The position numbers and the translations under genes are program-made. Shown piece by piece: positions 42,768 through 54,045 of a DNA stretch of 64,000 nucleotides (the stretch's first letter is position 1; each line of letters opens with the position of its first letter). Source of the DNA: Rhynchopus sp. YZ270_cl-10. Taxonomy: Eukaryota; Euglenozoa; Diplonemea; Diplonemida; Diplonemidae. Under the pieces are notes generated by a model. That model searched no databases, was not told the DNA's origin, and saw only the letters and a list, made by a program, of their open reading frames with translations. The stretch is from positions 930,001 through 994,000 of the forward strand of contig OZ037859.1 of NCBI GenBank assembly GCA_964035575.1, written 5' to 3'.

Positions 42768-44098
42768 AGGGGTTTCGGGGGTGTCGAGTTCCCGATTTTT
42801 TTTCGACACCCTGACTTTTTTTTTCGGATTTTTTTTTTTTGGTGTCGATTCGACACCCAAAATTCCTATAGCCATTTCAAGTGAAAAATAGCTATTTATT
42901 CGTCTGAGGAAATATTCACTTTTCCTCACACGAGTGTACCTTTCAGAAACGAGTGGCATTTTACCCCACGAGCGAAGCGAGTGGGGTAATAGACTTTATC
43001 TCACGAGCGAAGCGAGTGGGATAAAGTCAGCCACGAGTTTCTGAAAGGGCACGAGTGGAGGGAAAGTGAATATTTCACCAGAATATAATAGTTTTCTCAA
43101 CTGAAGGAAAAGTAGCTCTAAGCAAACCCCGTGGAAGAAGTGTGGGGTGAATATGCAGAAAAAAAAGATGATTTTTTGGTGGGAATATTTTTCACAGAAA
43201 ATCGAATTTCACTATTAAGATTGGCTCTGCTCGACACCCAGTAAGGCTACTATGGGCCCCATGGGACATTTTGGCCCGAATACCAGGCCGTATTTTCAAA
43301 AGATTGATAATCCCAGTATATGGTATAGCCCTGTGGTACCAAATTTTTGGCCGAAAAAATGGACCAAAAAATGGTCATGTTGGTCACGGTGACAAAATGT
43401 GAAGCAGATATATCAAAATGACCCACTCTCCCACCCAATTTTTTTTTCGACCCCCCCTCTACTTTTCCTCACACCAAAAAAAGCCTCACACATAGGCTTT
43501 TTTCTACACAAACCCCAGCCAAAAATTATTGCTACTTTTCCAAATTGCGTGAGGAAAAGTGAATTTATCCTCACACTTCTTCCACGGGGTTTGCTCAGAG
43601 CTACTTTTCCTCAGTTGAGAAAAAAAAAATGTTGCCGGTCGAAAAAAAGTATGTTCTCGGGAAGCGTTGTGCTGAAACATGCAAACGAGGATTTTTTTTT
43701 TTTTCAGAATAGTAATGTAGAGACGAGAGGGTCCACAAGCCCCTACCACTCTCCCCCCTTTTTTTGGCCCCCCTGCTCTCCTGAGGAATTCGACATGAGA
43801 AGGCCCATGGATGTGCTCCAAAACTATGCCATGTGTATGAGTTCCGAATGCAAGCGGTTGCCTCACAAGGCTCCCAGTGAAGGTACAGGAGAGGCTTCGT
43901 GTACGGGCGAACCGCCAAGGACTCTAGGTGCTTGTACCCTTGGCATATGAAGCGAAGTACTGTAGAAAAAAAGTGACCCCACCACGGTCTGCACGGACCT
44001 CAAAAATTCAAATAACGGAGTTTTTGGGTATTTTATTTGGAACCAACTTTATTTTAACTCGACACCCTGGCCTCTGAGAGGGGGTGTCCGAAACCCCT
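42768..44098. mobile_element. TIR element inserted in a dispersed motif copy
   Basis: Ends AGGGGTTTCGG and inverted CCGAAACCCCT, with a second shared block GGTGTCGAGTT inside each end. Flanking duplication GGGTC at 42763-42767 and 44099-44103; 1,331 bp. It interrupts a GACTAAGCGAGAGGCTTGGG motif that continues as CATCTTAATTTTTG after the element. Internally it has 50-bp inverted arms (about 43092-43140 and 43571-43620) and a multi-arm foldback at 42905-43075. Confidence 0.82.
42905..43075. repeat. Multi-arm foldback with CACGAG/CGAGTG motifs
   Basis: An outer stem (AATATTCACTTTTCCTC with GAGGGAAAGTGAATATT) and a second stem (CTTTCAGAAACGAGTGGC with GCCACGAGTTTCTGAAAG) enclose two hairpins. 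The hairpins share the loop GAGCGAAGCGAG. Their arms differ in a paired way: TTACCCCAC/GTGGGGTAA and TTTATCTCAC/GTGGGATAAA. Confidence 0.75.
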
Positions 44099-44506
44099 GG
44101 GTCCATCTTAATTTTTGTGTTTTGTTTTGTTTTCTGAAAATATGTATGTCACGATGTGGGTGCCCGTGAGGCCCGTTCATCTTTTCAACTTTTTCTTCCT
44201 CGTTTCTTCGGTTGTTCATTATCATTGCATTTTATTTTTATTGCGCGTTCTTGGGGTGGCGACAAGGGGGGTCGGAACTGGGCAGTCACGAAAAATCACG
44301 AAAAATCACAAAGAATCATTTTTCTTCTTTGTGATTCTTTGCGACAAGTCGTGATTTTTTGCGATTTTTTGTGATTTTTTGTGATATTTTGTGATCTTTT
44401 GTGATCTTTTGTGATTTTTTGTGATCGACATGCGTATTTTGAGATGAGCTTTTTTTTGTCCCACTCTGGTAGTGTAGTGTACTGTAGTGTACTGTACTCC
44501 CAATCC

Positions 44507-45104
44507 CCTGTGTATACTGTGTATACTGTGTATACTGTGTATACTGTGTATACTGTGTATACTGTGTATACTGTGTATACTGTGTATACTGTGTATACTG
44601 TGTATACTGTGTATACTGTGTATACTGTGTATACTGTGTATACTGTGTATACTGTGTATACTGTGTATACTGTGTATACTGTGTATACTGTGTATACTGT
44701 GTATACTGTGTATACTGTGTATACTGTGTATACTGTGTATACTGTGTATACTGTGTATACTGTGTATACTGTGTATACTGTGTATACTGTGTATACTGTG
44801 TATACTGTGTATACTGTGTATACTGTGTATACTGTGTATACTGTGTATACTGTGTATACTGTGTATACTGTGTATACTGTGTATACTGTGTATACTGTGT
44901 ATACTGTGTATACTGTGTATACTGTGTATACTGTGTATACTGTGTATACTGTGTATACTGTGTATACTGTGTATACTGTGTATACTGTGTATACTGTGTA
45001 TACTGTGTATACTGTGTATACTGTGTATACTGTGTATACTGTGTATACTGTGTATACTGTGTATACTGTGTATACTGTGTATACTGTGTATACTGTGTAT
45101 ACTG
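44507..45104. repeat. GTATACTGT satellite array
   Basis: About 66 tandem copies of a 9-bp unit inside the composite element. The length is a multiple of three and no frame on either strand holds a stop, so frames of 220-360 codons cross it. They are not genes. Confidence 0.98.
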
Positions 45105-45107
45105 CGG

Positions 45108-45185
45108 AAATTGACCAAAAACGAGAACTTGTCCATTTCGGCAAATTGACCCCACCACTGGTCGGACGGATTCCGGAAATGCAAA
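45108..45185. repeat. GACCCCACCAC module, copy 1
   Basis: About 80 bp: TTGACCAAAAACGAGAACTT, then TCCATTTCGGCAAATTGACC, CCACCAC and GGATTCCGGAAATGC. Closely related copies lie at about 50446-50540, 61890-61990, 62062-62160 and 62265-62345, each inside an element with different termini. Confidence 0.85.
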
Positions 45186-46170
45186 TACCGCCGTTTAAAA
45201 GCTTCACCAACGAAAACAAAAAAAAATTTTTTATTGTGACAACTGCCTTGCAAAGGTTGTAGGGGAGGAAATGAAAACATATCTGAGTTGTGCCCGAATT
45301 TTTTGGTGTGAGCGATGTAAACACGACACAACTTATTCACAGAAAAGTTTTTGATTTTGTCCCTACACACTCCACAAAAATCCGGTGCGATCAACGAAAA
45401 ATTCTTTTTCTGATTTCGTTTCTCTCTTTATCAGACTAGCTTAAACTCAGATAACAGTTTTTATTTCAACACATGAATGCCCCAAAACGGCATGACAACT
45501 GGTAGAAACACGGTAGGGAATCGGTTATGCAGCCACGCCGAAAAAGTTCAATTTAAAGCGAAACTTACACACACTTACGTACAACTGAGCACAACTGAGC
45601 ATTACTGGGCAGAATTACACCACAATTACAGCACAATTGCAGCAGCCCAAAACGGTACACTTTTGTGATTTTTTGTGATTTTTTGTGATTTTTTGTGATC
45701 GACAGAATTTGAAAATATTTTTTGTGAATATTTTTTTCCACACCCCCCCTGTCGCCACCAGGCATATTGCTAACTTTGCCGAAAGTGGAAAAAAGCAAAA
45801 CGGCGACACTTTTTTTTTTTTCCAGGACAAAAAAAAATTTTCCCCCCGTTGAAAGCGGGCCTCCCTGCCAACCACAGAGGGCATTATATAGCCCCCCTAG
45901 CCTCCACCAAAAAGGTGGTTTTGTGTGAGGCAGTCATTTTTTTCTGTGCGGAAAACTCAGCGAAAAATATTCTCGGCATTTTGTGATGCACGGCCAACCT
46001 ACACCACCCCAACCCTTCTCTGCGGGAAAGCTTCCCTCCTCTGTGCCTTGGTAGCTTTCAGCCACTGGTGATCCGCAATCCGTAGTGGGTGTCCGCCTTC
46101 TTATCAGTAACCTTAGTAAATTTATAAAAGAAATGGTGGCTATGGCCTAACCAAAGGTTAGTCAGGTAAC

Positions 46171-46295
46171 CAAAGGTTCCTGGCGAAGCCACGGTACGCA
46201 ACATTTCAAAAATCGCGCTTAAAATTGCACTATTTTACAGCATGGGAGGGTGTGATGTAAGCTTGCGCCGCAGGCGCACGGTACGCTACTTTTAT
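46171..46295 (-). repeat. CGTACCGTG module, inverted copy
   Basis: Reverse-orientation copy of a module also seen at about 35180-35320. On the minus strand it runs from AGTAGCGTACCGTGCGCCTG to ATGTTGCGTACCGTGGCTTC, with a similar spacer. Partial + strand copies lie at 35866-35990 and 61728-61840. Confidence 0.8.
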
Positions 46296-46523
46296 GATTT
46301 TGCCAGATCCTTTTTCTCAAAAAATGACGACAGGAAACGGCGTTTTGTCGCGTTGAAAACGCCGATTTCTCGGGGGGAACGGCGCTTCGCCAATTTTGAA
46401 AACGGCGTTTTTTTAAAAGGCAAAACGGCGAAACGGCGTTTTCAAAAAAAAATTTTTTGTGATTTTGGCCAAAAAGGCAAAACGGCGAAACGGCACTTAG
46501 CAATATGCCTGGTCGCCACCCCA

Positions 46524-48776
46524 GTTCTTTTTTTTAAATATATACAGCGTGACAGGGAGGGATACCATTGTCATATCTCACCGCATTCTGTGATATATGG
46601 GCATGAGTGGGCACATGCATCGTTCAATTTCTTTTCTTTTCTTTTTTTTTTGCTTTTCCCCGATCAGATTGTTTTCTGCTTCCCCCCCTCCTATGTTCTT
46701 CTACAGCACGTACTGTGATATATGCTGATATTTTTTTTGTCACAATTTGTGATTTTTTTTATTATGACTAACGGGTCTTCTCCTTTTTTTATATCCCATA
46801 CTTAGATACGTCACCCTATATTCTAATATGCGGCTCAAAATTGGTCTTCTTTCACAGCTTCACCCCCCCTCACTACCCCTTTTAGCTGACTACGCACAGA
46901 GAGATTTTGGGTTCATCCCAACCAACTTTTTTTTTTTCTCTTTTTATTTTCTCCAGGTCACCTTGAATTCAGGTGTGCAAAATATGTCGAGTTTTCGACA
47001 AACCTGAGGAATGCTTTTTTACAGACCGCAGAGCGGAAGACAGGGGGTGTTTTCTCTAACAGATAAGGCATATGTTCTGTGAGCTAATTCATCTTTTATG
47101 TTTTTCTCTTTTTTCTTTTCCCTATTGTTGTCAATCTACTGAAAGTTTCAATTTATGCAAGGAACCAGTTTATTTTTCCCCTTTCACATTTTTGCAACAA
47201 GGAATTTTTAAAAAAAAGAAGGGTTGTTGTTGTTTTTTATACACTTCCCTAATGCTTTCGAATTTTATTTGAAAGTATATGAATTTGTTCTTTTCCCTAT
47301 TGTTTTTGTAATCTTTTATTTGATCTCCTATCCATTGCTATGAGGTAATTCTGAGCAAGGATCAATGGGTACCCGTCTGTTTTCTCTCTTTTTTTTTCCT
47401 CCCAAGAATGCCGGGTCGTAAGTATTTCTTCTGTTTGCCACGTTCCCCGCGCATATGGGAGTCTTCTTTTTGTTTTTGCCCCCAGATATTCCACATTGGT
47501 TTTTACTTTTTTCCCCTCTTCCAGTGACTGCGTCCATCTGTGTCCGGTGGAGCGCTTTATTACTGTCAAAACTCAATACTCGAAAAAAAAAAAAAAAAAA
47601 AAACTCCTTTTCTTTGTCACCTTAGTTCTGTGCTCAGTTTAGACCATCCCCTTCCCTGATTTCTTTTCTTTTTCAAAAAAAAAATTTTTCCAAAAAAAAA
47701 AAAGACGACAGAAAAAAAAAAGAGAGTTTGAGAGACATTTCACGCGAATTTTGCTTTAGTGTGTACGAATAGTTGGGGGGCGGTTTTTTATTCACTAAGG
47801 GGTCACTAAGTAGGGCGAGACTTAGTATCATCATCCATATTGACGATTTTTTTTTTCTCTATTCCGTTTGGGTTTCAAAATAATATTCTCATGATTCACT
47901 TCACCCTTCTCTTCTTCCTTTTTTGGTGTTTTGTTTTGTTTTGTTTGTTTAGGTACACTGTCACGAGAGGGCTTTGTATTTCAAATAAACTTTTTTTTGG
48001 CCTAAAAATGTTGCGTTTGTGGATAATATTGAATTTCACATGCATGCCAGGTGTTACGAATGTTTCTATCCAGTACTGTTGAGAATCACTAATAGAGTTG
48101 GGCAATCTCACGATTAGTACAAAATACCTAAACATTTTTTTTTAAACACATGGCGTGCATTCCAGTTGTATACAATCTTTTATTACGCGGCAGTGCAAAA
48201 ATATTTTGGTAAAATTCTTGCCAAAATCTAGCCAAAAAAAAGAGGAAAAAAACAAAACGCCAGAAAAGGGAGGTTTGAGTATAGGGGTGCAAGTGGGTAG
48301 TGGGGTATTTTTGGAAATGCAAGGAATAAAGGCAAAAAAAAAAGCCCCCCCACCTTCTTTATCGCACAACATAAATGGAAGCAAAATGGCGGAAGTCTCT
48401 CACTCTTCTTTTTTTTTTTTGGACACAAAAAAAAAAAACCCCCATTTGTTACTCATCCCTTATCACCGCTCTTCCCCTCCCCCCCTATTTCCCGTATATC
48501 TCAATTTTTTCACCCTCTTTTTTAAAAGATGCGCGTACGTGGCCGGTGAGGCTTGTACCTTTTAATCGGTGATAAAGCATGAGAGGCTTAGGCCATCTAA
48601 CTGTTTTTTGGACGTATAAGGCATTGCATTACATTCATTTTTTTTTTTTTTTTTTTTTTTTTTGAGAAATTGTTGGAGTAGTGTAGTTGCCTCGGTTGTG
48701 TTGCCGCAGTTGTGCAAATCTCCGCCTTTTTTTTGTTCATTTGTTCTCTGCATAGAACGTTAAAACAAATGTTACA
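46524..48776. other. Gene-free spacer with motif copies
   Basis: T-rich spacer with + strand motif copies at 46884-46942, 47800-47862, about 47950-47999 (CACGAGAGGGCTTTGTATTT) and 48568-48612. Weaker candidates lie near 46570-46640 and 47070-47120. Several A and T runs over 20 bases. No coding or RNA gene recognised. Confidence 0.6.
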
Positions 48777-48923
48777 GTGCTTCCCGGGGGGTACGCATTT
48801 CACAACTTTTCACAACTTTTCACCAGCCTTCACAATTTTATAGCGGTTTCCGTGTTGTGAAAACTTGTGAAAACGTGTCACATTTTGTGAAAATTTGTGA
48901 AATGCATGCCCCCCGGGAAGCAC
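48777..48923. mobile_element. 147-bp foldback MITE
   Basis: Near-perfect ends GTGCTTCCCGGGGGG..GCATTTCACAA and the inverted copy, leaving little unpaired middle. Flanked by ATGTTACA (48769-48776) and ATGTTATA (48925-48932), a probable 8-bp duplication with one change and a one-base offset. The interior is built of TTGTGAA/TTCACAA words like those in the 30422 element. Confidence 0.8.
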
Positions 48924-50100
48924 CATGTTATAACGTTATCGCTTTGTAGCATTTGTTATTTTCTTTTCTTTTTTTCCCCCTCTCTTTTTACCGTTGTGGA
49001 CTTCGGGGTTCGGGGTTTTGTTGTTTTGTTTTGCACTTTTTCCACTCTATCTTTTTTTCACCCCCCTTGACAGGCCATATCCCCTATAAAGACTCAGAGC
49101 GCCTGCAGTCGACAGGCTGCCTCATGTCAATATACGATGGATGTGTTACCAGCATGCGGCTTGTCTCTCAAGCCGTTTTTTTCTTTTATATAAAGATGGT
49201 CGTAGCGACCGAACACGAGATGCTTAGGTCATACCAGCTTTCTGAGCACAGCGTTTCCACCCCCCCCTCTTTAGTGATAACTGTCCATCAGAATACATAA
49301 TACACATCACAATACAATGTCTGTATTGTGATGTGTATTATGATGGACAGTTATCACTAAAGAGCCACCACTACCCCTCTTCTCCCCCCCCTCCGATTGT
49401 TCGCAATTTATAGGATCCCTGGAATGGGAAAAGAAAAGGAGGACGCAAAAAAAAAAAAAAGAACATTGCAGCGATTTCAACAGCACGATGACCCATCGGA
49501 CCCTTTGGGGGGCACCCCCCCGCGGACCCTACCCTGAGGGTCCGTATGGGCCACCGTGAGATGGTTGCACAATTTTTTTTTATAGTACAACCTTTTATGC
49601 AAAAGAGGATCCTGACACTTCGTCTCCAACGTAAAAGCCTTTTTCTCTTTATTGTAGGCCCTATGAAGCAAAAAAGTACGGCTTCCGCCATATGGTAGTC
49701 TACAACCAAGGAAATGCATTGTCACCCCTCCCCCATTTCGTACTGTGACTAAGGAGAGGTGGAAAAAGTTCCCCCTGATATTCCCACAACTCGTAGTATT
49801 GCGATTTTTATGTGTTTCTACAACGAAATATACTTTTGCCTTTTTGTGTGTCCTTGCCTTTTGCCTAACTCAAGGATTTCACGTCAAAACGTATCTCACC
49901 ACGGGGATGGATCATTTTCGTGGTTCCCCTGATCCCTGTTCGTTACCTGAGGAGTGGTGAGGGGGGAGGATGTGATAACGGTACTCCACGAAGCAGAGAT
50001 AAAAGCAAAGAAGGCAATATAGCATACCCTTGGTTACGGTTGGCGGGCCGTTCCCTTCCCTTCCCTCCCCCTTCCCCAGATTATCAAAACAAAAAAATAT
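48924..50100. other. Gene-free spacer
   Basis: Apart from the palindrome and a diverged motif copy at 49197-49240 (ACACGAGATGCTTAGGTCAT), I see no gene. A GGGTCCG/CGGACCC inverted pair lies near 49497-49550. Confidence 0.5.
49267..49364. repeat. 98-bp near-perfect palindrome
   Basis: Arms of about 45 bases (CTCTTTAGTGATAACTGTCC ... and its inverse ending GTTATCACTAAAGAG) pair with one bulge of about five bases and a 5-base loop around ATGTC. Any transcript would form a long hairpin. No flanking duplication is obvious, and 49197-49240 just upstream is a motif copy. Confidence 0.85.
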
Positions 50101-50690
50101 AGTGGAGTTCATTCTCGGGTGTCTACACTACTGGGGGGGGGCTAATAAAGTATACGGTGCTAATAAAGTATACGGGGGTAATAAAGTATACGGCGCGGAA
50201 ACCCATTTTGAGCGTGGAAATCTGTGAAATAAAGTATACGGTTTTTGTGTACATTTTTCTTACTAAAAAAAATTTCCACCAATTTTTGCACAAAAAATCG
50301 AAAAAATTTTTTTTTGATTTCGGTGGTCCGGATTCTGTGCGTGCTGTGATGGGCTCACTTTGAGCTGAGAAACGTGCATTTTTGACCTAAAACGCGTGTG
50401 TCAGTTTTTACACGATTGGTGCCTGATGGGGTTCAGATTTGTGAAAATTTAAGTCACCAAAAAATTGTTCATTTTTCCACATTGACCCCACCACTGGCTG
50501 GGATTGGCCCAAAAATGTCAATGGTGGTGTTTTCGCGAGGTTTCGGCCACTAAGAAACCCTGAAATAACAGTGATTTTTTTTTTTTTTTCTTTTTCGTTT
50601 TTTGGCCATTTAAACAGTAATTCCCGCCGAATAAAGTATACGTATACTTTAATAGCTCCCCCCCAGTAATACAACCAAGTTTTTTAAAAA
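50101..50690 (+). repeat. Post-stop-type element split by a MITE
   Basis: Left part 50101-50130 (AGTGGAGTTCATTCTCGGGT, then GTCTACACTA), right part from 50667 (TAATACAACCAAGTTTT). The intact form at 41966-42020 serves as the empty site. Confidence 0.85.
50131..50666. mobile_element. TA-flanked MITE with GTATAC repeats
   Basis: 536 bp, ends CTGGGGGGGGGCTAATAAAG and inverted (CTTTAATAGCTCCCCCCCAG), flanked by TA at 50129-50130 and 50667-50668. ATAAAGTATACGG recurs four times near the left end and once, inverted, at the right. Comparison with 41966 shows a clean insertion with TA duplication, the Tc1/mariner-type pattern. It contains a copy of the GACCCCACCAC module at about 50446-50540. Non-coding. 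Confidence 0.9.
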
Positions 50691-52346
50691 AAATCGAACT
50701 GTGGATTTTTTTTGTCGTTTTTTCCCCCCTTTTTTGGCACTCCTTCGAATAATATGTTAGTGAAGGGCACCTCCTTTTTTGTCGTGCTTCGTTCTTTACT
50801 TATTCCTCAAATTGACCTCCCCCCAGCCCACCCTACCCCCCCGTCACAGAACATTGTTCCTTTGTCTCAAGGTGCTCCCCGTTGTTGGCTTTCTTTAGAT
50901 GTGTGTTGCACGAGAGGCACATTTCATCTTTCAAGTTTTCTTCTTTTTTAGTTTGCTCATTTTGCTCCCAAAAAAAACTTCCCCCCAAAAAAAAAAAAAA
51001 TCGCATATTTTCCTCAATAGAGTAACACTAACACTCGTGTGAGGACTACCTTTTGACAGGCCCTTTTTTTAGATGTAAACCACGAAATGGAAGTAGAACT
51101 TGCATGGTTGGGGGGTTCACCCCTGATACAGCCGGGTCATTGTACCAAGGTACATTGTTCACGAGAGGGCTTTGTATTTCGACTCTACCTTTTTTATGAG
51201 GAACACCTTTTCGTCTAAACCTTCCGAAGTACAAAAGGATTCGGCCAACATTGAGTATCAGGACCCTTGGTGGGATTAGGCGATTGTCGGCACAAAAAAA
51301 GGAAGGCATTGGTCAGAGTGCAAACTCTGTGTAGAGTTGGCTGGGCGATTGTCGAAAAAGTAGGGAAATAATAAAAAGGGAAAAAGGGAGTAATGTGTGA
51401 CAATGGGGGGTGAGAGTGAAGATAAAACAACAAAAATACGCAGTGTGAATAGAATCACCCGCCCGGAATCCCAACGACAAAAAAAAACGGAGTCGCCCCC
51501 CCCACCCTTTTTTAGAAAATTCAAATTATCACCGTCCCCAACCATTTCTCATTCTTTGGCATTCTCCTGGTCGTATCCTCATTTTCCTGTGGTAAGCTCA
51601 ACCGCTTTACCCTGGAAAATTTTCCTTTGGGGGGCTCTGGGCGGTTGCCTTCTCATCTCCTTGAGCTGTCCTCTGCAGAAGTGTACTCTGCACTGCTGTC
51701 GTGAGGTGTGGGATGTTCCAAAGACAATCGGTTGTGCACTTTGCAGACTCGGCCACCGCGTTTTTGCCTGAAAATTGGTGGGGTTTGGTAGGCGGGAGGA
51801 GCTCTTCCTTTGTGGGTCCCTGTGCAGGTTCAGCGGGTTTGAATGGTACAGCTTGAAGAAGTGATTGAGGAGTCTGACGAGGGGCTTGAGGAGCGGCGAC
51901 CTTCTTCCCAAACTTTTTCTTGCTGCTGGTTTCGAGCGGGGATATCTTGCGACAAGGGAACGGCAGAATCAGAAGATGTGTCAGACGAAGTCTCAGAACT
52001 GCTGTCTAGAACCTGATATCTTCCGCTTGCACGGAAAGATAAATTCCCGTAGCCCCGTTCATTGGCAACGAAATCACTTTCAGCCCTCCCATCGTACCGA
52101 ACCTGTACGTGTTTGGTGGAATTTGGTGGTCTTAAAACCCATTTTAAGCTCAAGGAATAAGGTGGCTCGAAATGAATAAAAAACAGTTATGGTGTGAACA
52201 TGGTGTCACAGAATCTTGAACAAGCTTAGAAGTGACCTTCCAAGGTGTTGCATTATTAGCGTCAGTTTGCCCTCAACTTTGAACCCTTTCCAACACAGGA
52301 GTATACACAACACAAGGTGCACCCACACCACCTCCTATATGCCGTC
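50691..52346. other. Spacer before the PPPDE gene
   Basis: Motif copies lie at 50900-50950 (CACGAGAGGCACATTTCATC) and, in the long form, 51071-51201 (TAAACCACGAAATGG ... GTACCAAGGTACATTGTTCA). Between 51540 and 52153 the minus strand is open in overlapping short frames with a Ser-rich stretch. I could not assign them and treat them as a possible fragment. No other gene. Confidence 0.45.
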
Positions 52347-54045
52347 ATGACTTCCTCCATGCTGGGCTTTGGACACACCACCGAGGAGGGCGAGCGCCTT
52401 GCTGTCCTCCACAGTGAGCAGCTCCGACGTGTCAGCACTGTGTGCGAGGTCGCTGGCGTGACGGAAACTGTTGCACGCGAGGCTTTGGATGCGAATGCAT
52501 GGAATTTGGAGAGCGCTGTCATGCAATGTGTCATGCACATCCCTCTTTCTCCTCCTGCTGCCCCTGCTCTTGCTGCTGCTGCAGTGGAGGCGACACCACC
52601 TCCTCTGCCGCGACGAGCGTCAGCATCAGCAGGGGATGCGTCCGTCACCTTTGGCGATCTGTTTCATGAGGATGAGAGTGTGTGCAACCCATCAGAGACT
52701 TTGTCGGTGCAGCGCACGCAGTCAAATGGAAGCGGTGGGTCTGCACACCGCCACCACCCATTCACAATGCTGACGCCACCTGACGCCTCGCTGCGTGGTG
52801 TCCACACTGCAGTACCCCCACCCCCATGCGCAAGCATCAAGTCGCCACCACCGTCGCGTCTCCAGCCAGCGCAACCCACCCAGCCAGTGCTTCCCCTCTT
52901 ACCACAAGCCCCACCCGCCTTCGTCTGCCCAATACCACCACCAACAGCACCAGCCGCATCCCTAAAGTGCGGTGGTGTCGATGTACGCATGATGCGAGAG
53001 ATGTTCCCCCTCCTCCAGGTCGACATCGTTGAAGAGGCGGTGGAGCGGTACGAAGGGCAGGAGACTAAGGTATTTCCATATTCCCAATTTTTTTTCCAGA
53101 AGTAAACCACGAAATGGATGACTGCATGGTTGCAATCCACCCCTGACACAGCCAATCATTGTACCAAAATACATCATAGAGGGCTTTGTATTTCAACTCT
53201 ACTTTTGTCTTTTTCACCTTTTTCAGCTAGATCAAATCATTCATTATACTCCTATCATTCGTTGTCAAATCAAACCCTCCTTTTCTTTCCTACTTTCTTG
53301 CAAAGAAAGGGACACTCAACCCCACACCAACACAACAAGCACCCTGACAAACACCCCACTCATCTTAACCCCCTCTGCACAGACCATAGAAGAGCTGCTT
53401 TGGCGCAACCAAGACGAAGAGGATGAATACCCTGGTGATGCCCCCGAGCCCGTCTACCTCAATGTTTACAACCTTGCCCCGGAGCGCAGTCTCGACAAAT
53501 TCGGCATGGGTGTTTTCCACTCTGGGATAGAAGTGTACGGCAGAGAATGGAGCTTCGGCGGACCCTCCTCCCCCGACGTCGATGCCGATATGTCCGGCGT
53601 TTTTTGGGTAAACCCTCAGACCGCCATGCCCTGTTTATTCAAACGAATCGAGCTTGGGTCAACACGTCTCTCACACAGAGAGGTTTGGCGGAAAGTACTG
53701 AACCCTGCGCACGAAGACTGGCCAGTAAAGGATTACCATCTGATCCACAGAAACTGCAACCATTTTTCATCTTTTGTCACAAAAAAGCTTGGCCTCAAAC
53801 CCCTACCCTCCTGGGTCAACCGGGCAGCGCGATGGGGTCAAGCAGTGGTACCCTCAAAGGTTATCCGCTACCTCCTTAAAGAAGCAGACCCAGCAGCAGC
53901 AGCACCTTCTTCTTCTTCTTCTTCAAGCAGAACACCGAACACAGCGCGCGAACCAAAACGGACTGGGTCCTTCTTCGGTTCCATCAGTACCGCAAAAAGT
54001 GTGAAGCTCTCTAGAGCAAAGGATGACTCTGAGCTTCCAGAATAA
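52347..54045 (+). CDS. DESI2-like: PPPDE-type cysteine peptidase with UBA- and CUE-like domains (2 exons)
   Basis: Exons 52347-53069 and 53383-54045 join in phase 0 to give 461 residues. Residues about 1-62 look like a UBA-like helical bundle (GVTETVAREALDANAWNLES). After a Pro/Ser-rich linker, residues about 215-248 resemble a CUE motif that spans the intron (MFPLLQVDIVEEAVERY, then TIEELLW). Residues about 263-400 are a PPPDE (DeSI) domain with catalytic His287 in GVFHSGIEVYGREWSFGG and Cys366 in HRNCNHFS. Family members remove SUMO, ubiquitin or act as thioesterases, so the two ubiquitin-binding-like modules suit a deubiquitinase-type role. The C-terminal tail is Ser/Ala-rich and basic. 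ATG 52347 is the first in frame; a GTG at 52317 is an unlikely start. The intron holds a dispersed repeat. Confidence 0.88.
53070..53382 (+). other. Intron of the PPPDE gene with a long-form motif copy
   Basis: GTATTT donor after AAG, CTGCACAG acceptor, 313 nt, phase 0. Between 53103 and 53218 it carries the same roughly 115-bp repeat as 51071-51201 and 26741-26855 (TAAACCACGAAATGGATGAC ... AGAGGGCTTTGTATTTCAAC), in the same orientation. Confidence 0.8.

Larger units (their letters stand above)
44252..46523. mobile_element. Composite TIR element carrying a 9-bp satellite
   Basis: Ends TGGGGTGGCGACAAGG and inverted (CCTGGTCGCCACCCCA); flanking duplication GTTCT at 44247-44251 and 46524-46528; 2,272 bp. 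A third copy of the terminal sequence at about 45743-45760 (CCCCCCTGTCGCCACCA) suggests two related elements joined. Inside are runs of GTGATTTTTT at 44340-44425 and 45663-45702, the 9-bp satellite, and modules shared with other elements. No protein-coding signal. Confidence 0.75.

Noticed and set aside
44296-45394. Frames of 220-360 codons on both strands across the GTATACTGT array
   Set aside because: The 9-bp unit has no stop in any frame; purely repetitive translation.
51579-52153. Minus-strand frames that loosely recall a transposase C-terminal Cys-rich region
   Set aside because: Cys spacing does not fit a zinc finger and the pieces are in different frames; left unassigned.
53110-53150. 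tRNA B-box-like word (GGTTGCAATCC) in the long motif form
   Set aside because: No matching A box at the right distance and no cloverleaf; not enough for a tRNA or tRNA-derived element call.
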